From NCBI GenBank assembly GCA_910584195.1, contig CAJTYV010000020.1, forward strand, positions 1 through 61,740: DNA of 61,740 nucleotides. Reading direction: 5' to 3'. The first letter of the stretch is position 1. The number at the start of each line of letters is the position of its first letter. The position numbers and the translations under genes are program-made. This document shows positions 61,711-61,740 of this stretch, one piece after another. Below the pieces are notes generated by a model. The model made no database searches and had not been told where the DNA came from. It saw only the letters and a list, made by a program, of their open reading frames with translations. This DNA comes from an uncultured Ruminococcus sp. Lineage in GTDB: Bacteria > Bacillota > Clostridia > Oscillospirales > Ruminococcaceae.

Positions 61711-61740
61711 ATCTCTGCCCTATTCTGTAAATCCCAATGT

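Overview
The window holds what looks like one complete integrated siphophage genome (about 61.6 kb between two copies of a 10-bp core at 46-55 and 61686-61695) plus a few dozen bases of host DNA at each end. The host is probably a Bacillota gut clostridium of the Lachnospiraceae type. The grounds are moderate GC, strong AGGAGG ribosome sites, A/T-rich leaders, a CIRCE heat-shock operator, and phage families common in that group. The element sits in the first codons of hisH and rebuilds that gene with a phage-supplied 5' end.

Almost every gene lies on the minus strand, so transcription runs from right to left. Region 1 (61.5-38 kb) is the early/middle block. It has an entry promoter at about 61.5 kb, many short membrane or zinc-ribbon proteins separated by repeated hairpins and a recurring promoter-like element, a tRNA-like gene, a methyltransferase-like protein, three paralogous membrane proteins, and a second target gene of a diversity-generating retroelement (DGR). 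A replication set follows: a giant SF3 helicase-primase-family B DNA polymerase fusion, a candidate SSB, RNase H, an SF2 helicase, a HAD phosphatase and a P-loop protein. Region 2 (38-31.4 kb) carries an intergenic repeat/operator region, two PD-(D/E)XK nucleases and an 893-aa protein with a DFDGD RNA-polymerase motif. Region 3 (31.4-4.4 kb) is the late operon: small terminase-like protein, HNH, connector, large terminase, portal, protease-capsid fusion, tail tube, chaperones, endolysin, a 2861-aa tape measure, distal tail, tail spike, fibre, and DGR target 1. Region 4 (4.4-0.2 kb) holds Avd, the DGR template repeat, the reverse transcriptase, holin genes, excisionase and integrase.

Several systems stand out. 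The DGR has one template and two variable repeats 50 kb apart. All differences fall at coding-strand adenines of the template, and both targets carry a 3' hairpin with the same loop. Three loci (30.0, 31.5 and 43.0 kb) share one design: a plus-strand promoter just outside a perfect or near-perfect inverted repeat that brackets a short insert, opposite to all other genes. One of these promoters carries a CIRCE operator. A strongly strand-biased motif, AATATAA on the plus strand, recurs about 49 times between 31.6 and 61.3 kb. A non-canonical promoter-like element (CGCA, 16 nt, TTATG) occurs nine times in gene gaps of the early region.

No recognisable CI-type repressor is present, so the lysogeny control is not explained. 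Two genes are frame-disrupted (28.4-29.3 kb and 39.2-39.6 kb). All assignments come from reading motifs and context by eye; no database search was possible, and motif counts are hand counts.
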